DNA of 64,000 nucleotides from NCBI RefSeq assembly GCF_037911135.1, contig NZ_JBBLYU010000001.1, positions 1-64,000 of the forward strand, given 5' to 3'. The notes beneath the pieces are model-generated. The model was not told where the DNA came from. It saw nothing but the letters and a program-made list of their open reading frames with translations, and ran no database searches. Positions 8,662 to 17,900 of the stretch are shown in pieces. The stretch comes from Phaeobacter sp. A36a-5a. GTDB taxonomy: Bacteria > Pseudomonadota > Alphaproteobacteria > Rhodobacterales > Rhodobacteraceae. A program made the position numbers and the translations under genes. The number at the start of each line of letters is the position of its first letter. Position 1 is the stretch's first letter.

Positions 8662-9119
8662 GTCGAATTGGCAGCATCACACCACCGCGCGTTAAGATAT
8701 TGCAGATAAACCCTAAGGGAAGGTTAAGGCGGAGTTTTGGTTATTTGAAAGTTAAAACGGCTCATCCTGTGCTCTGTCGACCGACCTGCCGCGCGGCGCC
8801 TGCGGCAATGTGGCAACCCTGCCGCACGGTGGCCGTAATGCCATCGTCAGCTGCCAGCGACCGGCTGCAGCCTGATTTGCCACCGTGAGAATTTATTAAG
8901 CGATCACAAAGGTTTGCTAAAAAGTTAATAAAACACCCGAGAAATTGTGTGCGCTCTGCGGTTTTTTTGCGATGATGGGGCATCAAAACCCTGGGGGGGG
9001 TCCTGATTTGTGTAGAGAGACTTATTTTGCGCATGGTTTCGGCCATGTCGGGCAGTTTTGCGTCTCATTCCAGCCGCACGCTTGAACCAAGGTGTGAGCG
9101 TGGGAATTTGGAGTGGGCG
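8662..9119. other. Intergenic stretch without a convincing gene
   Basis: About 460 bases between the MFS gene and the protease gene. The second half is AT-richer than its surroundings (around 8890-8950) and ends with a run of nine G near 8992, so it may hold the promoter of the protease gene. Short open frames here lack ribosome sites and family-like sequence. No RNA gene was recognised. Confidence 0.5.
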
Positions 9120-9833
9120 ATGAAACGCATTTTTGCTGCTTTTGCGGCATGCCTCCTGTTTGGCATGCCTGATAGCTCTGCTGCGGAAGATCCGCAGTCG
9201 AGCATCACCTCCGTTATTGGATGGGAAGCCGTGGGTCGGCTGAACATTTCAGGACGGAATATGTGTACCGGGGCCTTGGTGGCACCCGATCTGGTCGTGA
9301 CGGCGGCGCATTGCGTCTACAACCCCGACACCGGCCGCCAGGTTGATCCGACCAGCATCCGGTTCGAAGCGGGGCTGAACGGGCGACATGCCAAGGCGGC
9401 GCGGTCTGTCACCAAGGCGGTTGTCCACCCGAGCTACGAGTATCAGCCACTCGGCGATTCACAATTGGGCAGCGATATTGCGATCCTGCGTCTGGATCGG
9501 CCAATCAGCCGCAACATGATCCAGCCCTTTGAACTGGCCAATCGTCCGGCGCGCGGGGCGTCGGTTGAAGTGCTGTCTTATTCGATGGCGCAGCAGAACC
9601 GTCCAAATCTGGAACAGAACTGCCACGTTCTGGCGCGACAGGCGCAGGTCGTGGTGATGACGTGCCGGGTTGATTTCGGTGCGTCAGGCGCGCCTGTCTT
9701 TGACGTCGTTCCGGGCCGGATGCCGCGACTGGTCTCGGTTATCTCGGCCAAAGCGGCGATGGGCAATCGTCGGGTCTCAATCGGAACTTCGTTTGATCAG
9801 ACCGTACTGGCGATGATGCGGTCCGCCAGCTGA
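9120..9833 (+). CDS. Secreted trypsin-like serine protease (S1/V8-like)
   Basis: A 237-residue precursor. A Sec signal peptide (MKRIFAAFAACLLFGMPDSSAAE) is followed by a compact S1 protease domain. The catalytic His is in TAAHC, the Asp in GSDIAILRL, and the Ser in FGASGAPVF, where GASGAP replaces the usual GDSGGP, as in bacterial Glu-specific/V8-like relatives. Four cysteines could form disulfides. It should act in the periplasm or outside the cell. Start chosen at 9120 because GGAG lies six bases upstream and the signal peptide starts there. Confidence 0.85.
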   Translation: MKRIFAAFAACLLFGMPDSSAAEDPQSSITSVIGWEAVGRLNISGRNMCTGALVAPDLVVTAAHCVYNPDTGRQVDPTSIRFEAGLNGRHAKAARSVTKAVVHPSYEYQPLGDSQLGSDIAILRLDRPISRNMIQPFELANRPARGASVEVLSYSMAQQNRPNLEQNCHVLARQAQVVVMTCRVDFGASGAPVFDVVPGRMPRLVSVISAKAAMGNRRVSIGTSFDQTVLAMMRSAS

Positions 9834-10033
9834 TGGTACGATACGGGGACAAACCGGCATTCAGACCGGTCGAGCAGACCCCGTTCATCCATCTTGCGAA
9901 GGATCTCTAGGCAGCACCGATCCGAGGAAACCAGCTGACGGCCGCGGATGCACACCGGTTTTCTCCAAGCGATCAACCTCTTAGACAGCCCCCCTGCATC
10001 CAATTGGATCGCGGGGTTTCTGGATGTGTTGCC

Positions 10034-11203
10034 TTAGGGTTCGCGCAGGGCCTCGCGGGATTTATACAGCGGTTTCAGCATGTAGTTCAGGATCGTTTTG
10101 CTGCCGGTCTGCAATTCAGCGGTGGCGCGCATCCCGGGGCGGATCTCGATGGCTTGCTGGCGTTCGGTAAATTCGGAACGATCAACCTTCACCGTCACCC
10201 GGTAGTACGGCTCTGCACGGGGGTTGCGCTCGTCTTCGAAGGTATCGGGCGAGACAAAATCCACCTTGCCGCGCAGCGATCCGTAGATGGTGTAATCATA
10301 AGCTGAAAGCTTGATCGTGGCATCCTGGCCGGGTTGGACGCTGGCGATGTTTTCGGGCTTCACCCGTGCCTCTACAAACATTTCCTCGCCGAGCGGGATG
10401 ATCTCGACGATTTCCTCACCGGGGCGGATCACGCCGCCGATGGTGGTGACCGCAAGGCTGTTGACGATCCCGGCCATGGGTGAGGTGATCACGGTTCGGT
10501 CAAGCTGATCCTGCGCCAGCCGCAGCTCCTGCCGGTACGAGGTCAGCTCGCGAAGGGTTTTGGAGTAATCCTCCGCCAGCTCCAGCTCCGACTGGGTGCC
10601 AATTTCATTGTATTTGGCCTGGGCGTCGCTCACGGCCTTTTGCGCGCGGTTGACCTCAATCAGGGCCACGATCTCTTTCTTGTAGAGACGCTGCATATTG
10701 GCCAGTTCGTCCTTCAGCTGGTCGAGGATCTCGCGGGCGCTGGCGCGGCGACTGGTGAAATCGGTCTGCCGGGCATTCAGCAGCGCACGCTCCGAGGTGT
10801 AGATGCCTGGGGAGCGTTCGGCCAGATCGTCGGGAACATTGAAATCAAACGCACCCTCCAGTTCGGCCTCAAGCCTGTATTGTTTGATTTCCAGCGCGTC
10901 GATCCGGTCCTGCAGATCATCAGCGGCGGCGCGGAACTTGGTATCCTGCAGACGGGCGAGGATCTGCCCGGCCTTCACCGTGTCGCCCTGATGCACATGG
11001 AGTTCGGCAAGAATACCGCCTTCAAGGTTCTGCACGATCTGAGAGCGCGAGGAGGACACAACCTCGCCGTCGGCACGAACGATTTCGTCGACCCAAGCAA
11101 AGCTGGCCCAGATCAGAAACACCACCAGAGCGCCCGCCGCCAGATAGATGATGCGGCTCGCCCCACGCGAGGTTTCGCGAAGATCGTAGCCGGTCGAGGT
11201 CAT
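10034..11203 (-). CDS. Type I secretion membrane-fusion protein (HlyD family)
   Basis: A 389-residue periplasmic adaptor anchored by one N-terminal helix (IIYLAAGALVVFLIWASFAWV). It has a biotinyl-lipoyl-like segment (IVQNLEGGILAELHVHQGDTV), a long alpha-helical hairpin (about residues 90-230) that reaches TolC, and a beta-barrel region (VEARVKPENIASVQPGQDATIKL). It links the ABC exporter to the outer-membrane channel. Its start overlaps the stop of the ABC gene by four bases (ATGA), so it is the last gene of the tolC-ABC-hlyD unit. About 200 bases with no clear gene lie beyond it. Confidence 0.92.
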   Translation of the reverse strand: MTSTGYDLRETSRGASRIIYLAAGALVVFLIWASFAWVDEIVRADGEVVSSSRSQIVQNLEGGILAELHVHQGDTVKAGQILARLQDTKFRAAADDLQDRIDALEIKQYRLEAELEGAFDFNVPDDLAERSPGIYTSERALLNARQTDFTSRRASAREILDQLKDELANMQRLYKKEIVALIEVNRAQKAVSDAQAKYNEIGTQSELELAEDYSKTLRELTSYRQELRLAQDQLDRTVITSPMAGIVNSLAVTTIGGVIRPGEEIVEIIPLGEEMFVEARVKPENIASVQPGQDATIKLSAYDYTIYGSLRGKVDFVSPDTFEDERNPRAEPYYRVTVKVDRSEFTERQQAIEIRPGMRATAELQTGSKTILNYMLKPLYKSREALREP

Positions 11204-13566
11204 TTGCCCTCACCTGCGGCAAGATGTGCCAGAACCTGATCACGCGGTCCGTCGACCACCATGCGCCCGGATTGCAGGATCAGCGTCCGGTTGGTCAGCG
11301 ACAGGATCGGCATCCGATGTGTCGCAATCACTGTCGTGCGACCCTCCAGCCAGGTTTCCAGACGGCTGACCAATGTGCGTTCCAGCGTTTGGTCCAGTGC
11401 GGCAGTGGGTTCATCCAGAAGCACAATTGACGGGTTCTGCAACCACAGGCGCGCCCAGCCGATCGACTGGCGCTGCCCGATGGACAGCCCGCCGCCACCG
11501 TCGAAGATTTCCAGATCGAGGCCCTTGTGGTGATTGCGCACATGGGCGCCGAGGCCTGCAAAATCCAGCGCCGTCATCAGCCGGTCGTCGTCGCGTTCCA
11601 GCTGGTTGAGGTTCAGGTTCTCGCGCAGCGTCCCGGCAAACAGCCGCACATCCTGGCTGAGATAGCCGATATGGCGGCGCAGGTCGCGCGGGTCGATCTG
11701 GGTCATGTCGGTGCCGTCAATCATCACCCGTCCACGGTCCGGCGCATAAAGTCCCGACATCAGTTTCAACAGCGTCGATTTCCCGGAGCCGTTGACGCCA
11801 AGAACCGCAACCCGCTGGCCGGGGGTAACGGCAACGCCCGGCACGTCCAGCGTCGGGGCGCCGTCTTCGTCATAGCGAAACATCACTTCGCGCAGTTCGA
11901 ACCGGCCTTGCAGGCTGTCGCGGCGCAGATAAGAGCGTTCGTCTTCTTTTTCCTGAGCGGAGTTGGCGATGGCGTCCAGTCCTTCCAGCGCACCTTTGAC
12001 GTTGCTCCAGCGGGCCAGCGTGGCGGCAAACTGGGTCAGAGGTGCCAGCGTGCGGCTGGTCAGAATACCGGTTGCGATGATGGTACCGACGGTGAACTCA
12101 CCGGCGAAAACCATCAGAGTGCCCACCACGACAGAGCCGATATAGGTGGCCTGCTGGACCCCCTGCGACCAATGGGTAAGCGCGCTGGCAAGGCGGCGCT
12201 GCTCGGTCGCGGCATGAGTGGAGAGCGTGTTCAGCTCATCCCAGAGCCGCAGAACCCGGTCTTCGCCGCGCTGGCTCTTCAGCGTGTCCAGCTCGTTCAC
12301 GACCTCATGCAGCAGGCGTCCGGCTTTGGCATTTGCGCCCTGTGTCTGACGTGTCAGCGCGATCATGCGCTTCTGCATGAAATAGGCGGGCAGCAGCATC
12401 AGGATGCCACCTGCAATGATAATCCAGACGATCGGGCCCGCAATCGATGCCACCAGCAGCAGGAACACGGCGATGAACGGAATGTCGGCCAGTGTTGAAA
12501 TCGTGGTGGAGGTAAAGAACTCGCGCACCGATCCGAAATCGCGCATCGCGGCAAACAGACCTGACGGGGGCAGTGGTTTCTTGTCAGAGCGCATCCCGAT
12601 CAACCGCCGCATCAGGTTGTTCTGCACCGACAGCTCGATCTGGCGTCCGGCGGCATCTGTCAGCCGGGCACGGGCCAGCTTCAGCAGTGCTTCCAGCATG
12701 ATCGCAAGGAAGGCGCCGATTGCCAGCACCCAGAGCGTCGCATGGGACTGGTGAGGAACCACGCGGTCATAGACCTGCAGCGAGAACAGCGCGACTGAGA
12801 CGGCCAGAATATTGGCAACCAGCGAGCCGAGCATGATCTCGCCGACCTGACGGCGGTATTTGGGGAACTCACCCCAGAACCAGTGATCACTTTCCAGCTG
12901 CGGTGTATGGCGGGCGGCGATCTGTTTCAGGGAATTGCGTGCGCCCAGCGTTGTGCCGGTGAAATAGGGGCCGAACTCGGCCACTGGCACATCCGCGCGA
13001 TTATCTGTGCAAGTGGTGTCATAGACGCTCAGCATATCGCGGCTTTGCGACAGGACCAGAACGCATTGACCATTGTTCATCATGGCCAGCGCGGGCCAGC
13101 TTTCGGGGATGAGCGGCACCTGATGATTGATCTGCGCCTGCATCCCCGTGGTCTGAAGCGCACGGGCAAGCGAGTCGACTGAGACATCGCCCGGATCATT
13201 GCGCCACATATGTTCGGCAAGGTCGCTGAGGGCGACATTCGTGCCTTTAAGGGCTGCAAAGGTCGCGATGAGCGCGGCGCGATGCTGAATACGCGCTGTT
13301 GCGTCCTCGATCAGCGCGCTGACCTCGCCCACGTTGCCATCCTCCAGCAGGCCGGTCAGATCGACATCGGGCATCGGTGGGGTCGCGGGACCGGGGGCCG
13401 GCGCAGGGGCGGCCGCGGCCGGCGCCAGATGTGGCGTCGACTGGGTATCAATGGCGCGCAGCACCGGTTTGCCACCACTGGCACGTCCTGCCGTCCCGGT
13501 GTCGCGCGGGGCAGGGGGGACGGTCCGCAGGACGGTGTCATCTGTCGGGCGGTTGGAATTGTTCAA
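11200..13566 (-). CDS. Type I secretion ABC transporter (LapB-like)
   Basis: A 788-residue exporter. It carries an unusual Pro/Ala-rich N-terminal extension (about 75 residues), then a C39-like domain without the catalytic cysteine (around residues 80-220, a substrate-recruiting domain in RTX/Bap exporters), a six-helix membrane domain, and an ATPase domain with Walker A (GVNGSGKST), signature LSIGQRQ, Walker B (IVLLDEPTAAL) and a switch His (IATHRM). It powers one-step export of large adhesins. It overlaps the tolC stop by ATGA and the hlyD start by ATGA, showing tight translational coupling. Confidence 0.92.
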   Translation of the reverse strand: MNNSNRPTDDTVLRTVPPAPRDTGTAGRASGGKPVLRAIDTQSTPHLAPAAAAPAPAPGPATPPMPDVDLTGLLEDGNVGEVSALIEDATARIQHRAALIATFAALKGTNVALSDLAEHMWRNDPGDVSVDSLARALQTTGMQAQINHQVPLIPESWPALAMMNNGQCVLVLSQSRDMLSVYDTTCTDNRADVPVAEFGPYFTGTTLGARNSLKQIAARHTPQLESDHWFWGEFPKYRRQVGEIMLGSLVANILAVSVALFSLQVYDRVVPHQSHATLWVLAIGAFLAIMLEALLKLARARLTDAAGRQIELSVQNNLMRRLIGMRSDKKPLPPSGLFAAMRDFGSVREFFTSTTISTLADIPFIAVFLLLVASIAGPIVWIIIAGGILMLLPAYFMQKRMIALTRQTQGANAKAGRLLHEVVNELDTLKSQRGEDRVLRLWDELNTLSTHAATEQRRLASALTHWSQGVQQATYIGSVVVGTLMVFAGEFTVGTIIATGILTSRTLAPLTQFAATLARWSNVKGALEGLDAIANSAQEKEDERSYLRRDSLQGRFELREVMFRYDEDGAPTLDVPGVAVTPGQRVAVLGVNGSGKSTLLKLMSGLYAPDRGRVMIDGTDMTQIDPRDLRRHIGYLSQDVRLFAGTLRENLNLNQLERDDDRLMTALDFAGLGAHVRNHHKGLDLEIFDGGGGLSIGQRQSIGWARLWLQNPSIVLLDEPTAALDQTLERTLVSRLETWLEGRTTVIATHRMPILSLTNRTLILQSGRMVVDGPRDQVLAHLAAGEGK

Positions 13567-14867
13567 ATCCGGTCCCCATCGGCCAATAGTCCCATATCGC
13601 TTGCCAGCGCCAGCTGGATCAGAACGACTTCGTATTTTGCGTCGATATGGGCGTGTTCGCGGCGTACCACCTCTTCGTAGATGGATACCACATCCATGAC
13701 CGAGCGTTGCCCGGCCTTAAACTGTGCCTGAAACAGGCGATAAGTCTCGCGACTGGTCTGCGCCAGGGATGCCGCTTCGGCCTCTTGCCTACGATAAGAG
13801 GCGAGGCGTTGCATCTGGCGACTGAAATCGCGGCGTGCATCTTCCTCGGCCTCGGATACCTGCCGTTTGGCAATTTCCTTGGAGGCTTCGATCGCTTTCA
13901 GCGCCGCAGGCGTGCCAAGGCCAAAGGGCTGCGCCAGATCAAGAGTCAGTCCGGCGCCCGAACCATCGCTGGTGACATTGCCCGCGGCTGAGACCTGCGG
14001 CAGCAGACCTGCGCGCTCCATCTTGGCCTGTTCGATACTGCGGGTGGCCTCGGCTTCGGCTTTGAGAACGGTGAGATAGGCACCGGCCTCCGGCGGGGTC
14101 GCCAGTTGCAGGTGGCTTGGCGTCCCGTCAAAGCTCTGACCGGTCATCGCCCTAAGTTCGGCTGTTGAGGTGGCGGTGGCGTCCTTGGCCGTGGCCACGG
14201 CTGAGCGGATGCCGTTGATCTTGCTCTGCACTACGTTGAGGTCGGACCGGTCCGACACGCCGCCATCAACGCGCCCCTTCACGATACGTTCAAATTCATA
14301 CATCCGCGACAGCGCGCGGGTGCCGATCGCAGCTTTCTCAGCGCCGCGCAGGCCCGCGACATAGAGGCCCAAGGCCGTCTCTACACGGCTGTTCATGTCA
14401 ATCGAGAGGTTGACCGCTGCGACTTCGACATCGGCGGCGGCAAAGGCGCGCTCGGCCTTGCGGCGTCCATTGTCGAACAACACCTGTTCAATCAGGATAC
14501 CCGCCACCAGATCCCCGAGATCGGTGAGGCTGACAGAGGGGCCAAGCGTCGGCAGCCAGTTCTTGGATTTGGCCTCCGCACGCAGTTTGGCGCTGGTCAG
14601 CTCGGCCTCGGCAGTGCGGGCAGAGGCGGAAATCGCGGATTGCGCAACAACGTCATAGACACTGCCGTCTTCAAGCAGGGACTGACGCTGCATCAGGGTT
14701 GAGATCACCACCGAGGGGTTTTTGGCATCCGGCTGGGCAAAGCTGCTGGCGCGCCGATTGACATCGGTTTCGGCGCCTTCGCCGGTTTTGGCAAAGGGCA
14801 GGGACTGCATGCAGGCCGACAGGCAGCACAACAGTGCCACCGCGCCAATGGGTCGTCCCAATTGCAT
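13563..14867 (-). CDS. TolC-family outer-membrane channel lipoprotein
   Basis: A 434-residue outer-membrane efflux/secretion channel with a signal peptide ending in a lipobox (CCLSACMQ), so it is probably lipid-anchored. Helical TolC repeats follow (for example LNVVQSKINGIRSAVATAKD and the C-terminal KAGQRSVMDVVSIYEEVVRREHAHIDAKYE). A longer in-frame start exists at 14942, but the ATG at 14867 has GAGGGG upstream and gives a clean signal peptide. It is the first of three coupled export genes and lies just downstream of the adhesin gene, separated by a strong hairpin. Confidence 0.9.
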   Translation of the reverse strand: MQLGRPIGAVALLCCLSACMQSLPFAKTGEGAETDVNRRASSFAQPDAKNPSVVISTLMQRQSLLEDGSVYDVVAQSAISASARTAEAELTSAKLRAEAKSKNWLPTLGPSVSLTDLGDLVAGILIEQVLFDNGRRKAERAFAAADVEVAAVNLSIDMNSRVETALGLYVAGLRGAEKAAIGTRALSRMYEFERIVKGRVDGGVSDRSDLNVVQSKINGIRSAVATAKDATATSTAELRAMTGQSFDGTPSHLQLATPPEAGAYLTVLKAEAEATRSIEQAKMERAGLLPQVSAAGNVTSDGSGAGLTLDLAQPFGLGTPAALKAIEASKEIAKRQVSEAEEDARRDFSRQMQRLASYRRQEAEAASLAQTSRETYRLFQAQFKAGQRSVMDVVSIYEEVVRREHAHIDAKYEVVLIQLALASDMGLLADGDRI

Positions 14868-14918
14868 TCTGCCCCCTCGCATCGCCTGTGCCCTTACCCT
14901 TGTTGCCGGGTAGTTTTG

Positions 14919-14953
14919 CCGGGGGCCGTTGGTTTGCGCCAAACGGCCCCCGG
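14919..14953 (-). terminator. Strong hairpin between adhesin and export genes
   Basis: A 12-bp perfect stem (CCGGGGGCCGTT / AACGGCCCCCGG) with an 11-nt loop, about 15 bases after the adhesin stop codon. On the minus strand CAAAACTACC follows, a weak tail. It may act as a leaky terminator or a 3'-end stabiliser that lets the adhesin mRNA exceed the tolC-ABC-hlyD mRNA. Confidence 0.7.
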
Positions 14954-14967
14954 GTGATCGCTGTGGA

Positions 14968-17900
14968 TCAGAAGACCACCTGAACGTCCTGATCGACGAT
15001 CAGCGTCGTGCCATCGTTGCCAATGGTATAGACATTGTAGAGTTCACCATCGACCACACGGGTCCCCGCGCTCGCGGCGTTGCCGCCGGTGAGGGTGATC
15101 TGGTCGTTGTCATTGTCGCTGCCGTGGATCGTCAGGGTGTCGGAATTGTTCGACAGTGCCTTGATGTCAGCTTCATTGAGTGTGAGGTGCACATCGTTGG
15201 CAAATTGCAGGTCCAGATGGTCGATGTTGAACTGGCCCAGCCCGGCGTGATTGATGGTGCCGCTGTTGGTTGCGTTGTCATCAAAGATCACCAAGGTGCT
15301 GGAGGTATTGCCAACATCATCGCTGCGCGACAGGACCAGATGTGTGCCATCCGGGATCGGCGTGCCGAAGGCAAACTCGGTGCCATCCTGCGGGTCGACC
15401 GTCTTGGTCGCCGCGGGAGAGCCAACAGTGCCTGCCGGGTTCAGCGTATTGACCGCGTAATTGTCGGTAGCGTCCTTGGTTTCCAGCTCAAGAATGCCCT
15501 GGCCAGTGATTTTCAGCGCATAGATGGACGCCGGATCAACCAATGTGTCGATGTCGAACTGTTCGGTGATGCTGCGTTCGTTACCGGCAGCGTCGGTCGC
15601 GGTAATGGAGGCTGTCACGGTGCGGTCACCGTCCGGCAATGTTGCGTCGTCGAGCGTCGCCGTCCAGTTGCCGAGGGCGTCGACTGTGGCAGTCTGCTCT
15701 TTGCCTTCAACGTTGATCACCACCGTCGATCCTGCTTCGACAGTTCCGCTGAAGGTGACACCCGCCTGCTGCTCTGCCTTGTTCACGATGTCGTCCGAGG
15801 TCTGGTTCGGTTGCACCGTCAACGGCGTCACCAGCGTATCGAGCGCAACGCTATCGGAAACGCTCGCAGTATTGCCCGCGTCATCGATGATGGAGGCGGT
15901 GATCGGCAGGTTGCGGGTGCCGGTCGGGATCTGGGCCGCCGGGAAGGTGGTCGCCCAGTCGCCGTTTGCATCGGCGACGACCTGACGGCTTGCGGTGCCA
16001 AGGCCTACCGTCACGGTCAGGCCCGGCGTCGCGGTGCCGCTGATTTCGACACCGTCGGCGCGTTCGACAGCGTTGATCACATCGTCGATCTCGATCGGGT
16101 CGGGAGATAGCGTCACAGTGCCCGCAACGGTGTCTACCCGCAGGGCAGAGGAGGCCGAAGCGGTGTTACCCGCCGCGTCCGTTGCCGACACTGTGACCGA
16201 GGTATTGTATTCGCCAGCAGCCAGCGCGCCGGGCTCGAACAGCGCACTCCAGTTGCCATTTGAAGCCACGGTTGCGCTGCGGGTCACGCCTGCAACGGTC
16301 ACCGAAACCACGGAGCCGGGCTCGGCGTTGCCTGTGAGCGTGACACCGGCCTGCGCCTCTGCTGCGTTGACGATATTGTCGCCGCCTGCCTGGTTGGCAT
16401 CAATGCTGACAGCGGTCGAGGTATCGACACGCAGGGTGCCGGAGGTGCTCTCGCTATTGCCGGCCGCATCGGTCGCGGTGACGCTGATCGGGGCGTCATA
16501 CTCGCCGGGAGTGATTTCGTTGGTTGCGTAGGGCGCGCTCCAGCGGCCCTGTGCGTCGGCGGTGACGGTCCGGGTGATGCCCTGGAAGGTCACCGCGACA
16601 GAGGCGCCAGGCTCGGCGCTGCCGGTCAGGGTCAGACCACCTGCGGCTTCGGCACCGTTCAGCACATCGTCGCCACCGGCCTGCCCGCTATCAAGCCCAA
16701 CGCTGGTGGTGGTATCCACACGGATCTGGCTGCTGGTCGAGGCGGTATTGCCGTAGGCATCGGTCGCTGTTGCGGTCACCGTTGTGTCATAGGTGCCATC
16801 GGCGATATCCGACCCGGCGAAGCTGGCCGTCCATTGCCCCTGGGCGTTGGCTGTCACAGTGCGGGTAGCTGTCCCCAGCTGGACCACAACGCTGGCGCCC
16901 GCTTCGGCGGTGCCGGTCAGATCCAGACCGTTGTTGGCCTCTGCCGCATTGATCATATTGTCGCCCGCCAGCGGATTGCTGAGGGTGATATCGGTTTCGG
17001 TATCCACACGGACGGTGCCGGTGGTGGAGGCAGTGTTGCCCAGTGCATCAGTTGCTGTCACCGAAACACTGGCGTCATATTCACCGGTCGGGATCTCGCT
17101 GCTGGTGAAATCGGCGCTCCAGTTGCCCTGCGCATCCGCAGTGACCGTGCGTGTCGTTCCCTCGAGCGTCACCGCGACACTGGCGCCTGGCTCGGCCTTG
17201 CCGGTCAGGGTTACGCCGCTGGCGACTTCCGGCGCGGAAATCACATTGTCGCCGGCCTGAACCGCGTCGAGCGACGCCATGGTTTCAGTATCGACGGGGA
17301 TCTTGGTGGAGGTGGAGCTGGTATTGCCGCTGGTGTCTGTTGCCACGGCAGAGACGCTTGCGTCATAGGTGCCGGTTGCGATTTCAGAGCTGAGATAGCT
17401 GGCCGACCAGTTACCCTGCGCATCTGCGGTTACGGTACGGCTGACCCCCTGGAATGTCACCACAACACTCGACCCCGCCTCGGCTGTACCGGTGAGGGTA
17501 ATGCCCGCTGCCTGTTCCGCGCCGCTGATCATGTGATCAGTGCCCACTTGGGTGTTGATCGTGACCCGGGTTTCGGTGTCGACGTCGACCGTGTGAGTCG
17601 TGGTGCTTGTGTTGCCAAAGGAATCGGCGCTGGTGACTTCGATGGTGGAGCTGTAGATGCCCGTCGCCACTTCGTTCACGCTGTAGTTCACCGACCATGT
17701 TCCATCATCGGCCACGGTGGTTGTGCGGGTCACACCCTGGAACACAACACTGACGCTGGCCCCTGCTTCGCCGGTGCCGTTGATCACAACACCGTCGGCC
17801 ACTTCGATATAGTTGATGTGATCGTCGCCTTCGACAGTGTTGACGTCGATTGGCGGCGGGGTGGTGTCGATGATGATCGAGGGACCATCCAGATTGAATT

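Noticed and set aside
9797-10003. 68-codon minus-strand frame after the protease gene
   Set aside because: It overlaps the protease 3' end, has no good ribosome site, and no family was recognised. Codon use is partly gene-like, so it is left open.
9991-10019. CCCC...ATCCAATTGGAT...GGGGTTT hairpin
   Set aside because: The inner 12-bp palindrome is perfect, but a 3x3 internal mismatch separates it from the outer stem, so a terminator call is weak.
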